Of a stretch of DNA of 19,908 nt, positions 1 through 6,904 are shown one piece after another. The stretch is taken from assembly GCA_003141795.1 (NCBI GenBank), contig PLNO01000196.1, positions 1 through 19,908 of the forward strand, read 5' to 3'. The position numbers and the translations under genes are program-made. Position 1 is the first letter of the stretch. Each line of letters starts with the position of its first letter. The DNA comes from Spirochaetaceae bacterium (GTDB lineage Bacteria; Spirochaetota; Spirochaetia; SZUA-6; Fen-1364). The notes below the pieces were generated by a model that was given only the letters and a program-made list of their open reading frames with translations, ran no database searches and was not told the DNA's origin.

Positions 1-1
1 C

Positions 2-130
2 TTCATCTCGGGCTATGCGGCGCAGGCCCAGGGGGAGATCGGCATCTCCGTCGAGGGCGACGGCTTCCTTGCCAAGCCCTTCTCCCTGAAGGAGCTCAAC
101 CGCACGGTGCGCAAGATCCTGGACTCCTGA
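2..130 (+). CDS. C-terminal end of a response-regulator receiver domain protein (partial)
   Basis: The window opens inside this gene; 42 codons are visible before TGA. The visible peptide starts with FISGYA and continues to FLAKPFSLKELNRTVRKIL. That is the end of a CheY-like receiver domain: the conserved Ser/Thr region of beta-4, then the conserved Lys followed by Pro-Phe at the end of beta-5, then helix 5. The protein stops right after the receiver domain. It is therefore either a stand-alone receiver or, more likely, the C-terminal receiver of a hybrid histidine kinase. The start and the rest of the protein lie outside the window. It converges on the next gene with only 12 bases between the two stop codons, and no terminator hairpin is visible there. 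Confidence 0.75.
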   Translation, partial: FISGYAAQAQGEIGISVEGDGFLAKPFSLKELNRTVRKILDS

Positions 131-142
131 GGGAAACCTGCC

Positions 143-670
143 CTACTTCCAACCCATGCGGACCCGAAGGGCCGCGATCTGCGCCACATGGTGGCGCGAA
201 TGCCACGCATAGGTCTGCAGCGTCCTGTCCAGCGTCATGGGCCCGTTTTCAGGGTGGAGGAAGGTGACGGCGAAGTCCTTCTCCGAAAGCGAGCCGAGCA
301 GCACGGCAAAGCGCGCATGAAGCCCCGTGATCAGCGCAAGGGAGGAGGCGACGTCCGCATGCAGCACGTCCGCAAGCTTTGCCCAGGCGTCCTGATCGTA
401 GGGCTTGATCTGCGGGGTGGGCTCGGTGAGGGCGAGCTTGAACCGTATGAACGAGTTCATGTGGCTGTCGGCGAAGTGATGCGTGATCTGCCGGGGGGTC
501 CACCCCCCGTCGCGGTAGGGCGTGTCGAGCTGCGCCTGCGAGAGACCGCCGACGGCCTGCTTCAGATGCGCCGGCATGTCGGCGATGTCGCGGATCCATG
601 CGGCACGCTTCGGCGCTGTCGGCTCCTTGTCGAGTGCGAACCTGCCAACGGGATAGCGGATGTCTTCCAT
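143..670 (-). CDS. YfiT/BstA-like DinB-superfamily metal-dependent enzyme
   Basis: A 175-residue protein of the DinB/YfiT four-helix-bundle superfamily (putative metal-dependent hydrolase or thiol transferase). The family signature is seen as GGWTPRQITHHFADSHMN at about residues 55-72 and WHSRHHVAQI at about 156-165. His65, His157 and His161 match the three-histidine metal site known in Bacillus subtilis YfiT. Length is normal for the family. Known members are S-transferases using bacillithiol or similar thiols, or hydrolases; the substrate here cannot be read from sequence. It is divergent from dapL. No Shine-Dalgarno sequence precedes the ATG, and a -10-like box lies 6 bases upstream of it, so the message may be leaderless. 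The gene converges on the receiver gene to its left. Confidence 0.85.
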   Translation of the reverse strand: MEDIRYPVGRFALDKEPTAPKRAAWIRDIADMPAHLKQAVGGLSQAQLDTPYRDGGWTPRQITHHFADSHMNSFIRFKLALTEPTPQIKPYDQDAWAKLADVLHADVASSLALITGLHARFAVLLGSLSEKDFAVTFLHPENGPMTLDRTLQTYAWHSRHHVAQIAALRVRMGWK

Positions 671-676
671 GCACAG

Positions 677-705
677 ACTGTACCTGATCCCGGGCGCCGC
701 GGGAA
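677..705 (-). promoter_or_regulatory. Candidate sigma-70 promoter of the yfiT-like gene, leaderless geometry
   Basis: On the minus strand TTCCCG (705-700), a 17-base spacer and TACAGT (682-677) resemble a sigma-70 promoter with a weak -35. Transcription would be expected to start about 7 bases after the -10, which is the A of the ATG at 670. No ribosome-binding site fits between the -10 and the ATG. Confidence 0.45.
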
Positions 706-720
706 GCGTCGTGGGAAGCG

Positions 721-749
721 TTGACAGCCCATGACCGCACGGCTATAAA
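721..749 (+). promoter_or_regulatory. Strong sigma-70 promoter of dapL, leaderless geometry
   Basis: TTGACA (721-726), a 17-base spacer and TATAAA (744-749) form an almost perfect housekeeping promoter. The ATG of dapL begins at 755, only 5 bases after the -10 box. The predicted transcription start (755-756) therefore coincides with the start codon and leaves no room for a Shine-Dalgarno sequence. Confidence 0.8.
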
Positions 750-754
750 CGGAC

Positions 755-1996
755 ATGATCCGCATCAACGAGAATTACCCCAAGCTCTCCGCTTCCTACC
801 TGTTCAGTGAAGTCGCGCGTCGCGTCGCGGCGTTCCAGGCCGCGCACCCCGACAGGCGGATCATCCGTCTGGGGATCGGGGATGTCACCCTCCCCCTCAC
901 ACCGGCCGTGCTTGCCGCGTTTCACGCGGGTGTGGACGAGATGGGACACGAGGCATCCTTCCGTGGCTACGGCCCTGACCTCGGGTACGACTTCCTGCGT
1001 GCCGCGATCGCGGAGACCGACTACCGCGCCCGGGGCGCCGAGATCAGCCCAGATGAGGTCGTGATCAGCGACGGATCCAAGTGCGACACCGCCAACATCC
1101 AGGAGATCTTCTCCGGTGACCTGCGTATCGCCGTGCCCGATCCCGTGTACCCCGTGTACGTCGACACGAACGTCATGGCCGGGCGCACCGGCGCGTTCCG
1201 CGACGGGAGGTACGACGGCCTGTGCTACCTTGATTGCACGCAGGACAACGGGTACGTCGCCGATCCGCCGAAAGAGCGCGTCGACCTGATCTACCTCTGT
1301 TTCCCCAACAACCCGACCGGCGCGACCATCACGCGGAAGCAGCTCGAGGCGTGGGTGGCATACGCGCAGGCAAACAAGGCACTCATCCTCTACGACGCCG
1401 CCTACGTCTCCTACATCCGTGACGAAGCCCTTCCCCAGTCGATCTTCGAGATCGCCGGCGCCCGCACATGCGCGATCGAGTTCAGGAGCTTCTCCAAGAC
1501 AGCGGGCTTCACCGGCACACGCTGCGCCTTCACGGTCATCCCCAGGGACTGCATCGCGTGGGACGAGCAGGGGGCAGAGCATTCGCTTCACGCGCTGTGG
1601 AGCAGGCGCATGGCCACAAAGTTCAACGGCGTCTCCTACCCGGTGCAGAAGGCAGCAGCCGCCGTGTACTCCCCGCAGGGTCGGCAGGAGACGCGGGCCT
1701 TGAGCGACTATTACCTCGGCAATGCGCGGGTCATCCGGGAGAAGCTTGCAGCAATCGGGTTTCCCTGTACCGGTGGGGAGAACTCGCCCTACATCTGGGT
1801 GAAGGTCGGCATGGACTCGTGGCGGTTTTTCGATCTCCTGCTGGAAAAGGCCGGGGTCGTCGTCACGCCGGGGAGCGGCTTCGGCATGTGCGGCCAGGGG
1901 CACGTGCGGATCAGCGCGTTCAACAGCCGCGACAAGGTGGAAGCGGCGATGGCCGCCATTGCCGCGGCTGCCCCGGAGCTCCGGTCGGCCCCATAG
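755..1996 (+). CDS. dapL: LL-diaminopimelate aminotransferase
   Basis: A 413-residue fold-type I PLP aminotransferase. The N-terminus ([20 protein letters not shown]) and the motif [11 protein letters not shown] are characteristic of Dap[11 protein letters not shown] lies in the middle. [15 protein letters not shown] carries the PLP-binding lysine (SFSK). The enzyme converts tetrahydrodipicolinate directly to LL-2,6-diaminopimelate with glutamate as amino donor. This is a one-step shortcut in lysine and cell-wall precursor synthesis, found in plants, Chlamydiae, Leptospira and some other bacteria. Length is close to the usual 410 or so. It stands alone behind a near-consensus promoter and has no Shine-Dalgarno site, so the mRNA is probably leaderless. 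It converges with ribA across a repeat and hairpin region. Confidence 0.95.
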   Translation: MIRINENYPKLSASYLFSEVARRVAAFQAAHPDRRIIRLGIGDVTLPLTPAVLAAFHAGVDEMGHEASFRGYGPDLGYDFLRAAIAETDYRARGAEISPDEVVISDGSKCDTANIQEIFSGDLRIAVPDPVYPVYVDTNVMAGRTGAFRDGRYDGLCYLDCTQDNGYVADPPKERVDLIYLCFPNNPTGATITRKQLEAWVAYAQANKALILYDAAYVSYIRDEALPQSIFEIAGARTCAIEFRSFSKTAGFTGTRCAFTVIPRDCIAWDEQGAEHSLHALWSRRMATKFNGVSYPVQKAAAAVYSPQGRQETRALSDYYLGNARVIREKLAAIGFPCTGGENSPYIWVKVGMDSWRFFDLLLEKAGVVVTPGSGFGMCGQGHVRISAFNSRDKVEAAMAAIAAAAPELRSAP

Positions 1997-2000
1997 CGTA

Positions 2001-2070
2001 CCCGAAGGGCGCGCAGCTTGTGCTGCCGTGCCCAGCCGGGCGCCCGAAGGGCGCGCAGCTTGTGCTGCCG
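2001..2070. repeat. Two 28-bp direct repeats with internal hairpin (REP-like)
   Basis: Two identical 28-base copies lie at 2001-2028 and 2043-2070, a 42-base period, just after the dapL stop. Each copy starts CCCGAAGGGC and contains the small stem GCAGC-TTGT-GCTGC (2013-2026 in the first copy). Around the second copy, GCGCCC-GAA-GGGCGC (2040-2054) forms another stem. Palindromic units repeated in an intergenic gap between convergent genes resemble repetitive extragenic palindromes. Confidence 0.7.
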
Positions 2071-2124
2071 CCCCAGGGCGCACCCGGAATAGCACGGCGG
2101 CGGCAATCTGCGTGCGCCCTGGGG
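2071..2124. terminator. Inverted repeat between convergent dapL and ribA
   Basis: CCCCAGGGCGCA (2071-2082) and TGCGCCCTGGGG (2113-2124) are perfect 12-base inverted arms separated by 30 bases. They sit between two converging genes, where a bidirectional transcription stop is expected. There is no clear T-run and the loop is long, so termination is plausible but not certain. Confidence 0.4.
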
Positions 2125-2130
2125 GCTTCT

Positions 2131-2853
2131 CTACAGGAGGTGGCCCATCTTCTCCCGCTTCACGTCGAGGTAGTCGCTGTCGTAACGATTGGCCGGGATC
2201 ACGATGGGGATCCGCTCCACGACGTCGATGTCCGCGGCTTTCAGCTGCTCGATCTTGTCAGGGTTGTTCGTGAGCAGGGATACCGAGCCTATCTTCAGCA
2301 GGCTGATGATCTGCGCCGCCACCGTGTAGTCCCGCGCATCCACCGGAAGGTCCAGGTACTGATTCGCCTCGATGGTGTCCAGCCCCAGGTCCTGCAGCTG
2401 GTAGGCCTTGATCTTGTTGAGAAGCCCTATTCCCCGCCCCTCCTGCTTGAGGTAGATGACGACGCCGAACGGCTTGCTCGCGATGTAGCGCGTGGCGGCT
2501 TCGAGCTGGTCGCGGCAGTCGCAGCGCAGGGAGCCCCATACGTCCCCTGTATGGCACTCCGAGTGCACCCTGAGGGGGACCCGCTCCTTGCCTTCCACGT
2601 CGCCCTGGACGATGGCGGTGTGCTCTTTGCCCCCGCGGCTGTCGTAGAATCCGTAGAGCGTGAACGTGCCGAACCTCGTGGGGAGCTTGGCCCGGGCGAC
2701 GAGCTGGACGCAGAGCGCATTGTCGATGCAGTACTCGCCGACGCCCTTGCAGTAGCACTCCTCCGCCACGAAAGTGGGGCTCCCGGTCATTTTTGCCGTG
2801 AGCTCGTCTTTCAGCGCCCTGTCTTTCTCACTCACCTTTGTTCTTTCGGCCAC
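2131..2853 (-). CDS. ribA: GTP cyclohydrolase II (riboflavin synthesis)
   Basis: A 240-residue RibA-type enzyme that opens GTP to the diaminohydroxy-pyrimidine precursor of riboflavin with loss of formate and pyrophosphate. The zinc site reads SECHTGDVWGSLRCDC, with Cys100, Cys111 and Cys113 in the family spacing C-x10-C-x-C. EGRGIGLLNKIKAYQLQD follows and LLTNNPDK is near the C-terminus. No DHBP synthase (RibB) domain is fused. The N-terminus is about 45-50 residues longer than in the short E. coli enzyme. It holds four extra cysteines (33, 35, 42, 48), whose role is unknown. The start is GTG at 2853, preceded at a suitable distance by AAAGGA. The gene stands alone on the minus strand, and I saw no FMN riboswitch upstream. 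Confidence 0.93.
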   Translation of the reverse strand: MAERTKVSEKDRALKDELTAKMTGSPTFVAEECYCKGVGEYCIDNALCVQLVARAKLPTRFGTFTLYGFYDSRGGKEHTAIVQGDVEGKERVPLRVHSECHTGDVWGSLRCDCRDQLEAATRYIASKPFGVVIYLKQEGRGIGLLNKIKAYQLQDLGLDTIEANQYLDLPVDARDYTVAAQIISLLKIGSVSLLTNNPDKIEQLKAADIDVVERIPIVIPANRYDSDYLDVKREKMGHLL

Positions 2854-2888
2854 TGGGTGTTCCTTTCTACGGCTTGTGGGCCTGACAA

Positions 2889-2918
2889 AAGGTAGTTCCC
2901 TGCCCCGTACCGGGTCAA
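2889..2918 (-). promoter_or_regulatory. Possible ribA promoter
   Basis: On the minus strand TTGACC (2918-2913), an 18-base spacer and TACCTT (2894-2889) give a reasonable -35 with a weak -10. It would leave a leader of roughly 30 bases carrying the AAAGGA ribosome-binding site. Divergent from the YbaK-like gene promoter. Confidence 0.35.
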
Positions 2919-2970
2919 GCGAAGCCGCGGCGCAGGGAATGCGGCGCAGCCGTGCGCCCTCCCTCCGCCG

Positions 2971-2998
2971 TTGACGATGGCAGGGCTTCTTTCATACA
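2971..2998 (+). promoter_or_regulatory. Candidate promoter of the ybaK-like gene, near-leaderless
   Basis: TTGACG (2971-2976), a 16-base spacer and CATACA (2993-2998) lie just ahead of the ATG at 3009. The expected transcription start (about 3005) leaves only about 4 untranslated bases, and no Shine-Dalgarno sequence is present. Confidence 0.5.
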
Positions 2999-3008
2999 CT
3001 CTGTGCCC

Positions 3009-3482
3009 ATGATACCGGATAAAGTGCGGGCGGTCCTCGACGCCCACGGGCTCGTCGCTTCCGAGTTCGCCCCGGGGAGCACTGCAACGTCGGTGCTCGC
3101 CGCGCAGCAGCTCGGGGTCACTGTTGGACAGATCGCGAAGTCCCTGCTCTTCGTCGGGAAGAACGGGCGCTACTTCATGGTGCTGGCGCCGGGGGACCGC
3201 AGGGTCTCCTCGTCGAAGCTGAAGGCGGTGACGGGGGTGAAGTCGCACATGGCAAGCGCCGAGGAAGCGCTGGCCGCAACGGGCTTCGGGCCCGGTGGCG
3301 TGTGTCCGTTTGGCATCGACCCCAGCATCACCGTGTTCATCGACAAAGGGCTTTCCGCGTATGACACGATCTTCCCCGCCGCGGGAACCGATTCTTCGGG
3401 CGTGCCCATGACGTTCGACGCGCTGGTTGCTGTAACGGGGGGTACGGTGGGTGACTACCTCGCCGACGCCGTTGAAGAGTAG
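3009..3482 (+). CDS. YbaK/EbsC-family aminoacyl-tRNA deacylase
   Basis: A 157-residue protein of the YbaK/EbsC/ProX family, which hydrolyses mischarged aminoacyl-tRNAs in trans (for example Cys-tRNA-Pro). Family motifs in order are GQIAKSLLFVG near residue 40, APGDRRVSSSKL near 60, then ATGFGPGGVCPFGI near 95-105, then a late IFPAAGT segment. The lysine in QIAKS is the conserved active-site-region residue. The specific tRNA substrate cannot be deduced. The reading frame is open back to an ATG at 2952, but that start would lie upstream of the predicted promoter. The ATG at 3009 gives the normal family N-terminus (MIPDKVRAVLDAHGL). It is followed after 16 bases by the OsmC-like gene, probably in one transcript. 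Confidence 0.85.
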   Translation: MIPDKVRAVLDAHGLVASEFAPGSTATSVLAAQQLGVTVGQIAKSLLFVGKNGRYFMVLAPGDRRVSSSKLKAVTGVKSHMASAEEALAATGFGPGGVCPFGIDPSITVFIDKGLSAYDTIFPAAGTDSSGVPMTFDALVAVTGGTVGDYLADAVEE

Positions 3483-3498
3483 GAAGAAGGGAACCGTA

Positions 3499-3918
3499 AT
3501 GGATGCGACTGTTGTCTGGAAAAAGGGCCTGAGCTTCACGGGCACCGGTTTGACGACGAACTTCAGCCTGCCCATCGGAGCCGATCCGACGGTGGGCGGG
3601 GAGAACGACGGGTTTCGTCCGCCGGAGCTCCTCCTGGTCGGGCTTGCGGGCTGCACGGGCATGGATGTGATATCGATCCTCACGAAGAAGCGCCAGGAGG
3701 TCACGGCCTTCGAAGTGAAGGCGCACGGCGAAAGGGCGGACAAAGACCCCAAGTCCTTCACGAGCTTCGTCGTCGAATACGTCGTCACGGGGAAAAACAT
3801 CGATCAGGACGCCGTCAAGCGTGCCGTCGAGCTCAGCGAAACGACCTATTGCGGGGTCATGGACACCTTGCGCAAGGCAGGCCCCGTTCAACTGAAGATC
3901 ACGATCAACAAGGCCTGA
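3499..3918 (+). CDS. OsmC/Ohr-family protein (YhfA-like)
   Basis: A 139-residue OsmC-superfamily protein. Cys52 in LLVGLAGCTGMDVISIL and Cys118 in ETTYCGVMDTL are the paired redox cysteines that reduce organic hydroperoxides in characterised OsmC and Ohr proteins. The GxGxxTNF-like N-terminus and the RPPELLL segment place it in the YhfA-like branch, whose exact substrates are not well defined. The ATG at 3499 has a purine-rich ribosome-binding site (AGGAAG/GAAGGG) overlapping the stop of the preceding ybaK-like gene, so the two are probably co-transcribed. The longer in-frame ATG at 3451 lies inside the upstream gene and is not favoured. Confidence 0.88.
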   Translation: MDATVVWKKGLSFTGTGLTTNFSLPIGADPTVGGENDGFRPPELLLVGLAGCTGMDVISILTKKRQEVTAFEVKAHGERADKDPKSFTSFVVEYVVTGKNIDQDAVKRAVELSETTYCGVMDTLRKAGPVQLKITINKA

Positions 3919-4007
3919 GACACCGGCGATTCCCCGAGCGCCGTGTGATGCCGCCGCCTTCGGCGCGGCCGCATCCTCACCCGAGCCTGCTCCCTCGTCT
4001 TCCCGGC

Positions 4008-4036
4008 TTGACTTATGGGCATATGCCCATTACATT
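4008..4036 (+). promoter_or_regulatory. Promoter with 16-bp palindromic operator in its spacer (DUF134 gene)
   Basis: TTGACT (4008-4013), a 17-base spacer and TACATT (4031-4036) form the promoter. The spacer is almost entirely a perfect palindrome, ATGGGCATATGCCCAT (4015-4030). The ATG of the downstream gene starts at 4043, exactly at the expected transcription start, so the mRNA is probably leaderless. A DNA-binding protein on the palindrome would block RNA polymerase. The DUF134 helix-turn-helix protein encoded next is the obvious candidate. Confidence 0.75.
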
Positions 4037-4042
4037 GGCGGT

Positions 4043-4789
4043 ATGCCGCGGCCCCAGAATGAGCGTCTCGTGCAGCACGACGTCGGAAAATGCAGTTTCA
4101 AGCCCGACGGCGTTCCTGCCAGCGAATTGGAACACGTCGTCCTCGGACGCGACGAAGCCGAGGCGATCCGGCTCGCGGACCTCGACGGGCTCTATCAGGA
4201 GGCGGCAGCGCTGCGCATGGGGATCTCCCGTCAGACCTTCGGGAGGATCGTCGAGTCGGGTCGGCGCAAAGTGGCCGATGCGCTCATCAACAGGAAATGC
4301 CTCCGCATCGAAGGCGGGGAGATCGTGCTCAGTAAAGAAGGAGACAGGAAGATGAAGATCGCAGTTCCCGCCCGGGAAGGCATGGTCGATGCCCATTTCG
4401 GACACGCGGATCATTTCACCGTGTACTCGATCGGTGAGGACAAGGGGATCGCCGCCGAGGAGACGGTGCAGTCCGAAGAAGGCTGCGGGTGCAAGTCCGG
4501 CATCGCCCTCACCCTTGCCCGGATGGGAGTGACCCATCTGGTTGCGGGGAACATGGGCGAAGGGGCGATGCGCGTGCTGAACGCGAACGGCATCGAGGTT
4601 GCACGCGGCGCGACGGGTGAAGCGCGCGCGGCGGCTGAGCTTTTCGCCGCCGGGAAGTTCGTCGATACAGGAGCGGCATGCGCCGGCCACGAGCACGGGC
4701 ACGGGCACGGCCCGGGACACGCGCAGGGGCTGGAGCACCTTCGCGGGTCGGAGCACGGCCACGGGCACGAGGGCGTCCACGGCGCATAG
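4043..4789 (+). CDS. DUF134 (UPF0251) DNA-binding domain fused to NifX/NifB-like domain with His-rich tail
   Basis: A 248-residue protein in three parts. Residues 1 to about 95 match the DUF134/UPF0251 family (MPRPQNERLV, then FKPDGVPASELEHVVL, EAIRLADLDGL and the helix-turn-helix GISRQTFGRIVESGRRKVADAL). Residues 104 to about 205 match the dinitrogenase iron-molybdenum cofactor fold (MKIAVPAREGMVDAHFGHADHF, with the Cys pair CGCKSG). The last 35 or so residues are rich in His and Gly (GHEHGHGHGPGH), likely binding metal. The two domains are commonly separate neighbouring genes. Here an internal ribosome-binding site, AAGGAGA (4338-4344), precedes Met104 (ATG at 4352), so the second domain may also be made alone. 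Likely autoregulated through the palindrome in its promoter. The role in metal or Fe-S cofactor handling is inferred. Confidence 0.85.
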   Translation: MPRPQNERLVQHDVGKCSFKPDGVPASELEHVVLGRDEAEAIRLADLDGLYQEAAALRMGISRQTFGRIVESGRRKVADALINRKCLRIEGGEIVLSKEGDRKMKIAVPAREGMVDAHFGHADHFTVYSIGEDKGIAAEETVQSEEGCGCKSGIALTLARMGVTHLVAGNMGEGAMRVLNANGIEVARGATGEARAAAELFAAGKFVDTGAACAGHEHGHGHGPGHAQGLEHLRGSEHGHGHEGVHGA

Positions 4790-4810
4790 AGATATTGAAA
4801 GGAGCAGGGC

Positions 4811-5470
4811 ATGGCCTTGTTGAACGAGAAGGACGCGAAGATCGTCCACGAGAGGCTTTCTCAGATGGCGGGCAATGTAAAGCTCGCGCTCTTCACGCAG
4901 GAGTCCGAGTGCGACTACTGCGGGCAGACGCAGGAGCTCGTCGACGAGCTCGCGGGGCTTTCAAGCGGGAAGCTCACCGTGGAGATCCACGACCTGGTGA
5001 AGGACAGCGTGAGGGCGGAGAGCCTTCACATCGACAAAGCACCGGCGCTTGCAGTGCTCGGACCTGCCGACGAGGACAGGGGACTGCGCTTCTTCGGGAT
5101 CCCTGCCGGCTACGAGTTCGCCTCCCTCCTGGAGTCGATCGACCTCGTGGCGCGCGGGGACTCGGGCCTCGCACCCGCGATCCGTGAGAAGCTGCATGCC
5201 TTGAAGGAACCGCTGAACCTCCAGGTCTTCGTGACCCCGACCTGTCCGTATTGCCCGAAGGCGGTAGTGACGGCGTTCAAGATGGCGATGGAGTCGCCGC
5301 TCGTCACCGCCTCCATGGTGGAAGCCACCGAGTTCCCAGAGCTGGCGAGCAAGTACCAGGTCTCGGGCGTGCCGCATACGGTGATCGGGGAGAGCCCCCA
5401 GCCCATGATCGGCGCCTATCCCGAAGGGGCGGCGGTGGACATGGTCCTCTCCGCGACCCTCAGGGATTAG
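4811..5470 (+). CDS. Tandem-glutaredoxin protein disulfide oxidoreductase (PDO-like)
   Basis: A 219-residue protein with two thioredoxin/glutaredoxin-fold modules. The first has the active site CDYC (34-37) and the second CPYC (145-148) in the context VTPTCPYCPKAV. The cis-Pro loop of the second module is SGVPHTV. The arrangement matches the PDO/glutaredoxin-like family of thermophiles and anaerobes, which accept electrons from thioredoxin reductase-like flavoproteins and reduce or exchange disulfides in the cytoplasm. There is no signal peptide. AAGGAGC is spaced correctly before the ATG. It starts 21 bases after the DUF134-NifX fusion and is surely co-transcribed, suggesting a redox job linked to metal-cofactor handling (inference). 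A strong hairpin follows the stop. Confidence 0.87.
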   Translation: MALLNEKDAKIVHERLSQMAGNVKLALFTQESECDYCGQTQELVDELAGLSSGKLTVEIHDLVKDSVRAESLHIDKAPALAVLGPADEDRGLRFFGIPAGYEFASLLESIDLVARGDSGLAPAIREKLHALKEPLNLQVFVTPTCPYCPKAVVTAFKMAMESPLVTASMVEATEFPELASKYQVSGVPHTVIGESPQPMIGAYPEGAAVDMVLSATLRD

Positions 5471-5478
5471 CGCGGGCA

Positions 5479-5500
5479 GGGACCCGCCCAAGCGGGTCCC
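5479..5500. terminator. Hairpin terminator between convergent operons
   Basis: GGGACCCGC-CCAA-GCGGGTCCC is a perfect 9-bp stem with a 4-base loop, followed by GTTT on the plus strand. A further GGGACCCC arm (5509-5516) could form an alternative pairing. It lies directly after the PDO-like gene and before the end of the opposing arsenic operon, so it may serve both strands. Confidence 0.7.
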
Positions 5501-5533
5501 GTTTACGCGGGACCCCGCTGAGGGGAGTCGAGC

Positions 5534-5857
5534 TTACTCCACCCTCTCCGTCTTCACCGTGATCGTTGCCGGCAGTGCGAGGCCGGCGGCCACCTGCATT
5601 GTCTTGAAGATGGCAGCGGGAGTGACGCATCCGGCGCAGCACCCCTTGAGCAGGGAGCGTGCGGCGCCGAGGATGACACCGTCCTCGCTCGCGCCGATCT
5701 CCTTGTATGCGTCCACCGTGCCGATCCTCTCCGCCAGCGCGCGGATCTTGTCGCAGGTGCTCGTGATGACGAAGGTGACGTTCTGCGAATCCTCGGACCG
5801 TGCCTCCACGGTCGTGCGGAAGCCGCAGATGCCGGCCTCGATTTCAGTGCGTATCAT
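5534..5857 (-). CDS. Cys-rich DUF6951-like protein at the end of the ars operon
   Basis: A 107-residue cytoplasmic protein starting [19 protein letters not shown], with no signal peptide or membrane segment. Five cysteines stand out: Cys11, Cys35 ([10 protein letters not shown]), and Cys73, Cys74, Cys77 in [12 protein letters not shown]. This looks to me like the DUF6951 family of anaerobes; the family has no established function that I know of, and my assignment is from memory of the pattern. Its ATG overlaps the stop of the Acr3 gene by four bases (ATGA), so it is translationally coupled to the arsenite exporter. Clustered thiols could bind As(III) or another soft metal, or a metal cluster (inference from composition and context). 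Confidence 0.65.
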   Translation of the reverse strand: MIRTEIEAGICGFRTTVEARSEDSQNVTFVITSTCDKIRALAERIGTVDAYKEIGASEDGVILGAARSLLKGCCAGCVTPAAIFKTMQVAAGLALPATITVKTERVE

Positions 5858-6903
5858 GCGGGCTCCTTGAAGAGACGCTTTTTCATCCACAGGGAAACGT
5901 TCACCAGACCGATCATCACCGGCACCTCCACGAGCGGCCCTATCACCGCGGCAAAGGCGGCTCCCGACCCGATGCCGAACACGGCAATGGCCACCGCTAT
6001 GGCGAGCTCGAAGTTGTTGCTCCCGGCGGTGAAGGAGAGGGTTGCCGTCCTGGCGTAGTCCGTGCCCATGGCCCGGCTGAGGAAGAAGCTCACGAAGAAC
6101 ATGACGCAGAAGTAGATGAGGAGCGGAACCGCTATACGCACGACGTCCAGGGGGATCTGGACGATGAGGCTCCCCTTGAGGCTGAACATGACGATGATCG
6201 TGAAAAGAAGCGCCACAAGCGTCAGAGGGCTGATGGCGGGGATGAACTTCGTCTGGTACCACTCCGCGCCCTTCAGTTTTCGCAAGCCGAGCCGCGTGAG
6301 GAACCCGGCGATGAAGGGGATCCCGAGATAGATGAAGACGCTCTTGGCGATCTGCCAGATCGTCACGTTCACCGCCACGCCCTTCAATCCGAACAGGGGC
6401 GGCAGCACCGTGATGAAGAACCACGCGAAGACGCTGTAGAACAGCACCTGGAAGATGCTGTTGAACGCCACGAGCCCGGCGGCGTAGTCGGTGTCACCCT
6501 GCGCAAGGTCGTTCCAGACGATGACCATGGCGATGCAGCGGGCCAGGCCGATCATGATGAGCCCCGTCATGTAGGCGGGATATCCGCGGAGGAACACGAT
6601 GGCGAGGATGAACATGAGAACGGGGCCGATGACCCAGTTCTGCACGAGTGAGAGTGCGAGCACGCGCGTGTTCTTGAAGACCTCGCCCAGGCGCTCGTAG
6701 CGGACCTTCGCCAGGGGAGGGAACATCATGAGGATGAGGCCCACGGCTATGGGGACGTTCGTGGTGCCTACCTGGAACCGGTTGAGGAAGGGCTCCACCC
6801 CGGGGATGCGCCATCCGAGGATGACCCCGACGGCCATTGCGAGGAAGATCCAGAGCGTGAGGAACCTGTCGAGAAACGAGAGCCGACCCCGGCGCTCACT
6901 CAT
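5854..6903 (-). CDS. acr3: Acr3-family arsenite efflux permease
   Basis: A 349-residue inner-membrane protein with about ten hydrophobic helices, of the Acr3 (ARSB-type BASS superfamily) arsenite exporter family. Diagnostic segments are [22 protein letters not shown] at the N-terminus, [11 protein letters not shown], and [16 protein letters not shown] with the conserved Cys123 needed for As(III) transport in studied homologues. [15 protein letters not shown] and [13 protein letters not shown] come near the end. Length is typical. It expels As(OH)3 using the proton gradient. Its ATG lies one base after the stop of the thioredoxin-like gene, and it overlaps the downstream DUF6951-like gene by four bases. 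It therefore belongs to one tight ars operon under ArsR control. Confidence 0.93.
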   Translation of the reverse strand: MSERRGRLSFLDRFLTLWIFLAMAVGVILGWRIPGVEPFLNRFQVGTTNVPIAVGLILMMFPPLAKVRYERLGEVFKNTRVLALSLVQNWVIGPVLMFILAIVFLRGYPAYMTGLIMIGLARCIAMVIVWNDLAQGDTDYAAGLVAFNSIFQVLFYSVFAWFFITVLPPLFGLKGVAVNVTIWQIAKSVFIYLGIPFIAGFLTRLGLRKLKGAEWYQTKFIPAISPLTLVALLFTIIVMFSLKGSLIVQIPLDVVRIAVPLLIYFCVMFFVSFFLSRAMGTDYARTATLSFTAGSNNFELAIAVAIAVFGIGSGAAFAAVIGPLVEVPVMIGLVNVSLWMKKRLFKEPA

Positions 6904-6904
6904 G

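Noticed and set aside
743..2095. Long open frame of 450 codons on the minus strand
   Set aside because: It lies opposite dapL, has an Arg/Ala/Gly-rich composition typical of antisense frames in GC-rich DNA, and shows no family motif.
1468..2895. 475-codon open frame on the plus strand spanning dapL and ribA
   Set aside because: It overlaps two clear genes, one in sense and one antisense, and has no recognisable domain.
2854..3008. FMN riboswitch upstream of ribA
   Set aside because: The gap to the divergent ybaK-like gene is about 155 bases, and I could not find the conserved multi-helix FMN element in it.
3952..3965. Small CGCCG-CCTT-CGGCG stem after the OsmC-like gene
   Set aside because: Only five base pairs and no T-run, common by chance in GC-rich DNA; not called as a terminator.
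5534..6424. Long extension of the DUF6951-like frame upstream into acr3
   Set aside because: The extension is an out-of-frame reading of acr3. The ATG at 5857 gives a coherent protein with a four-base overlap.
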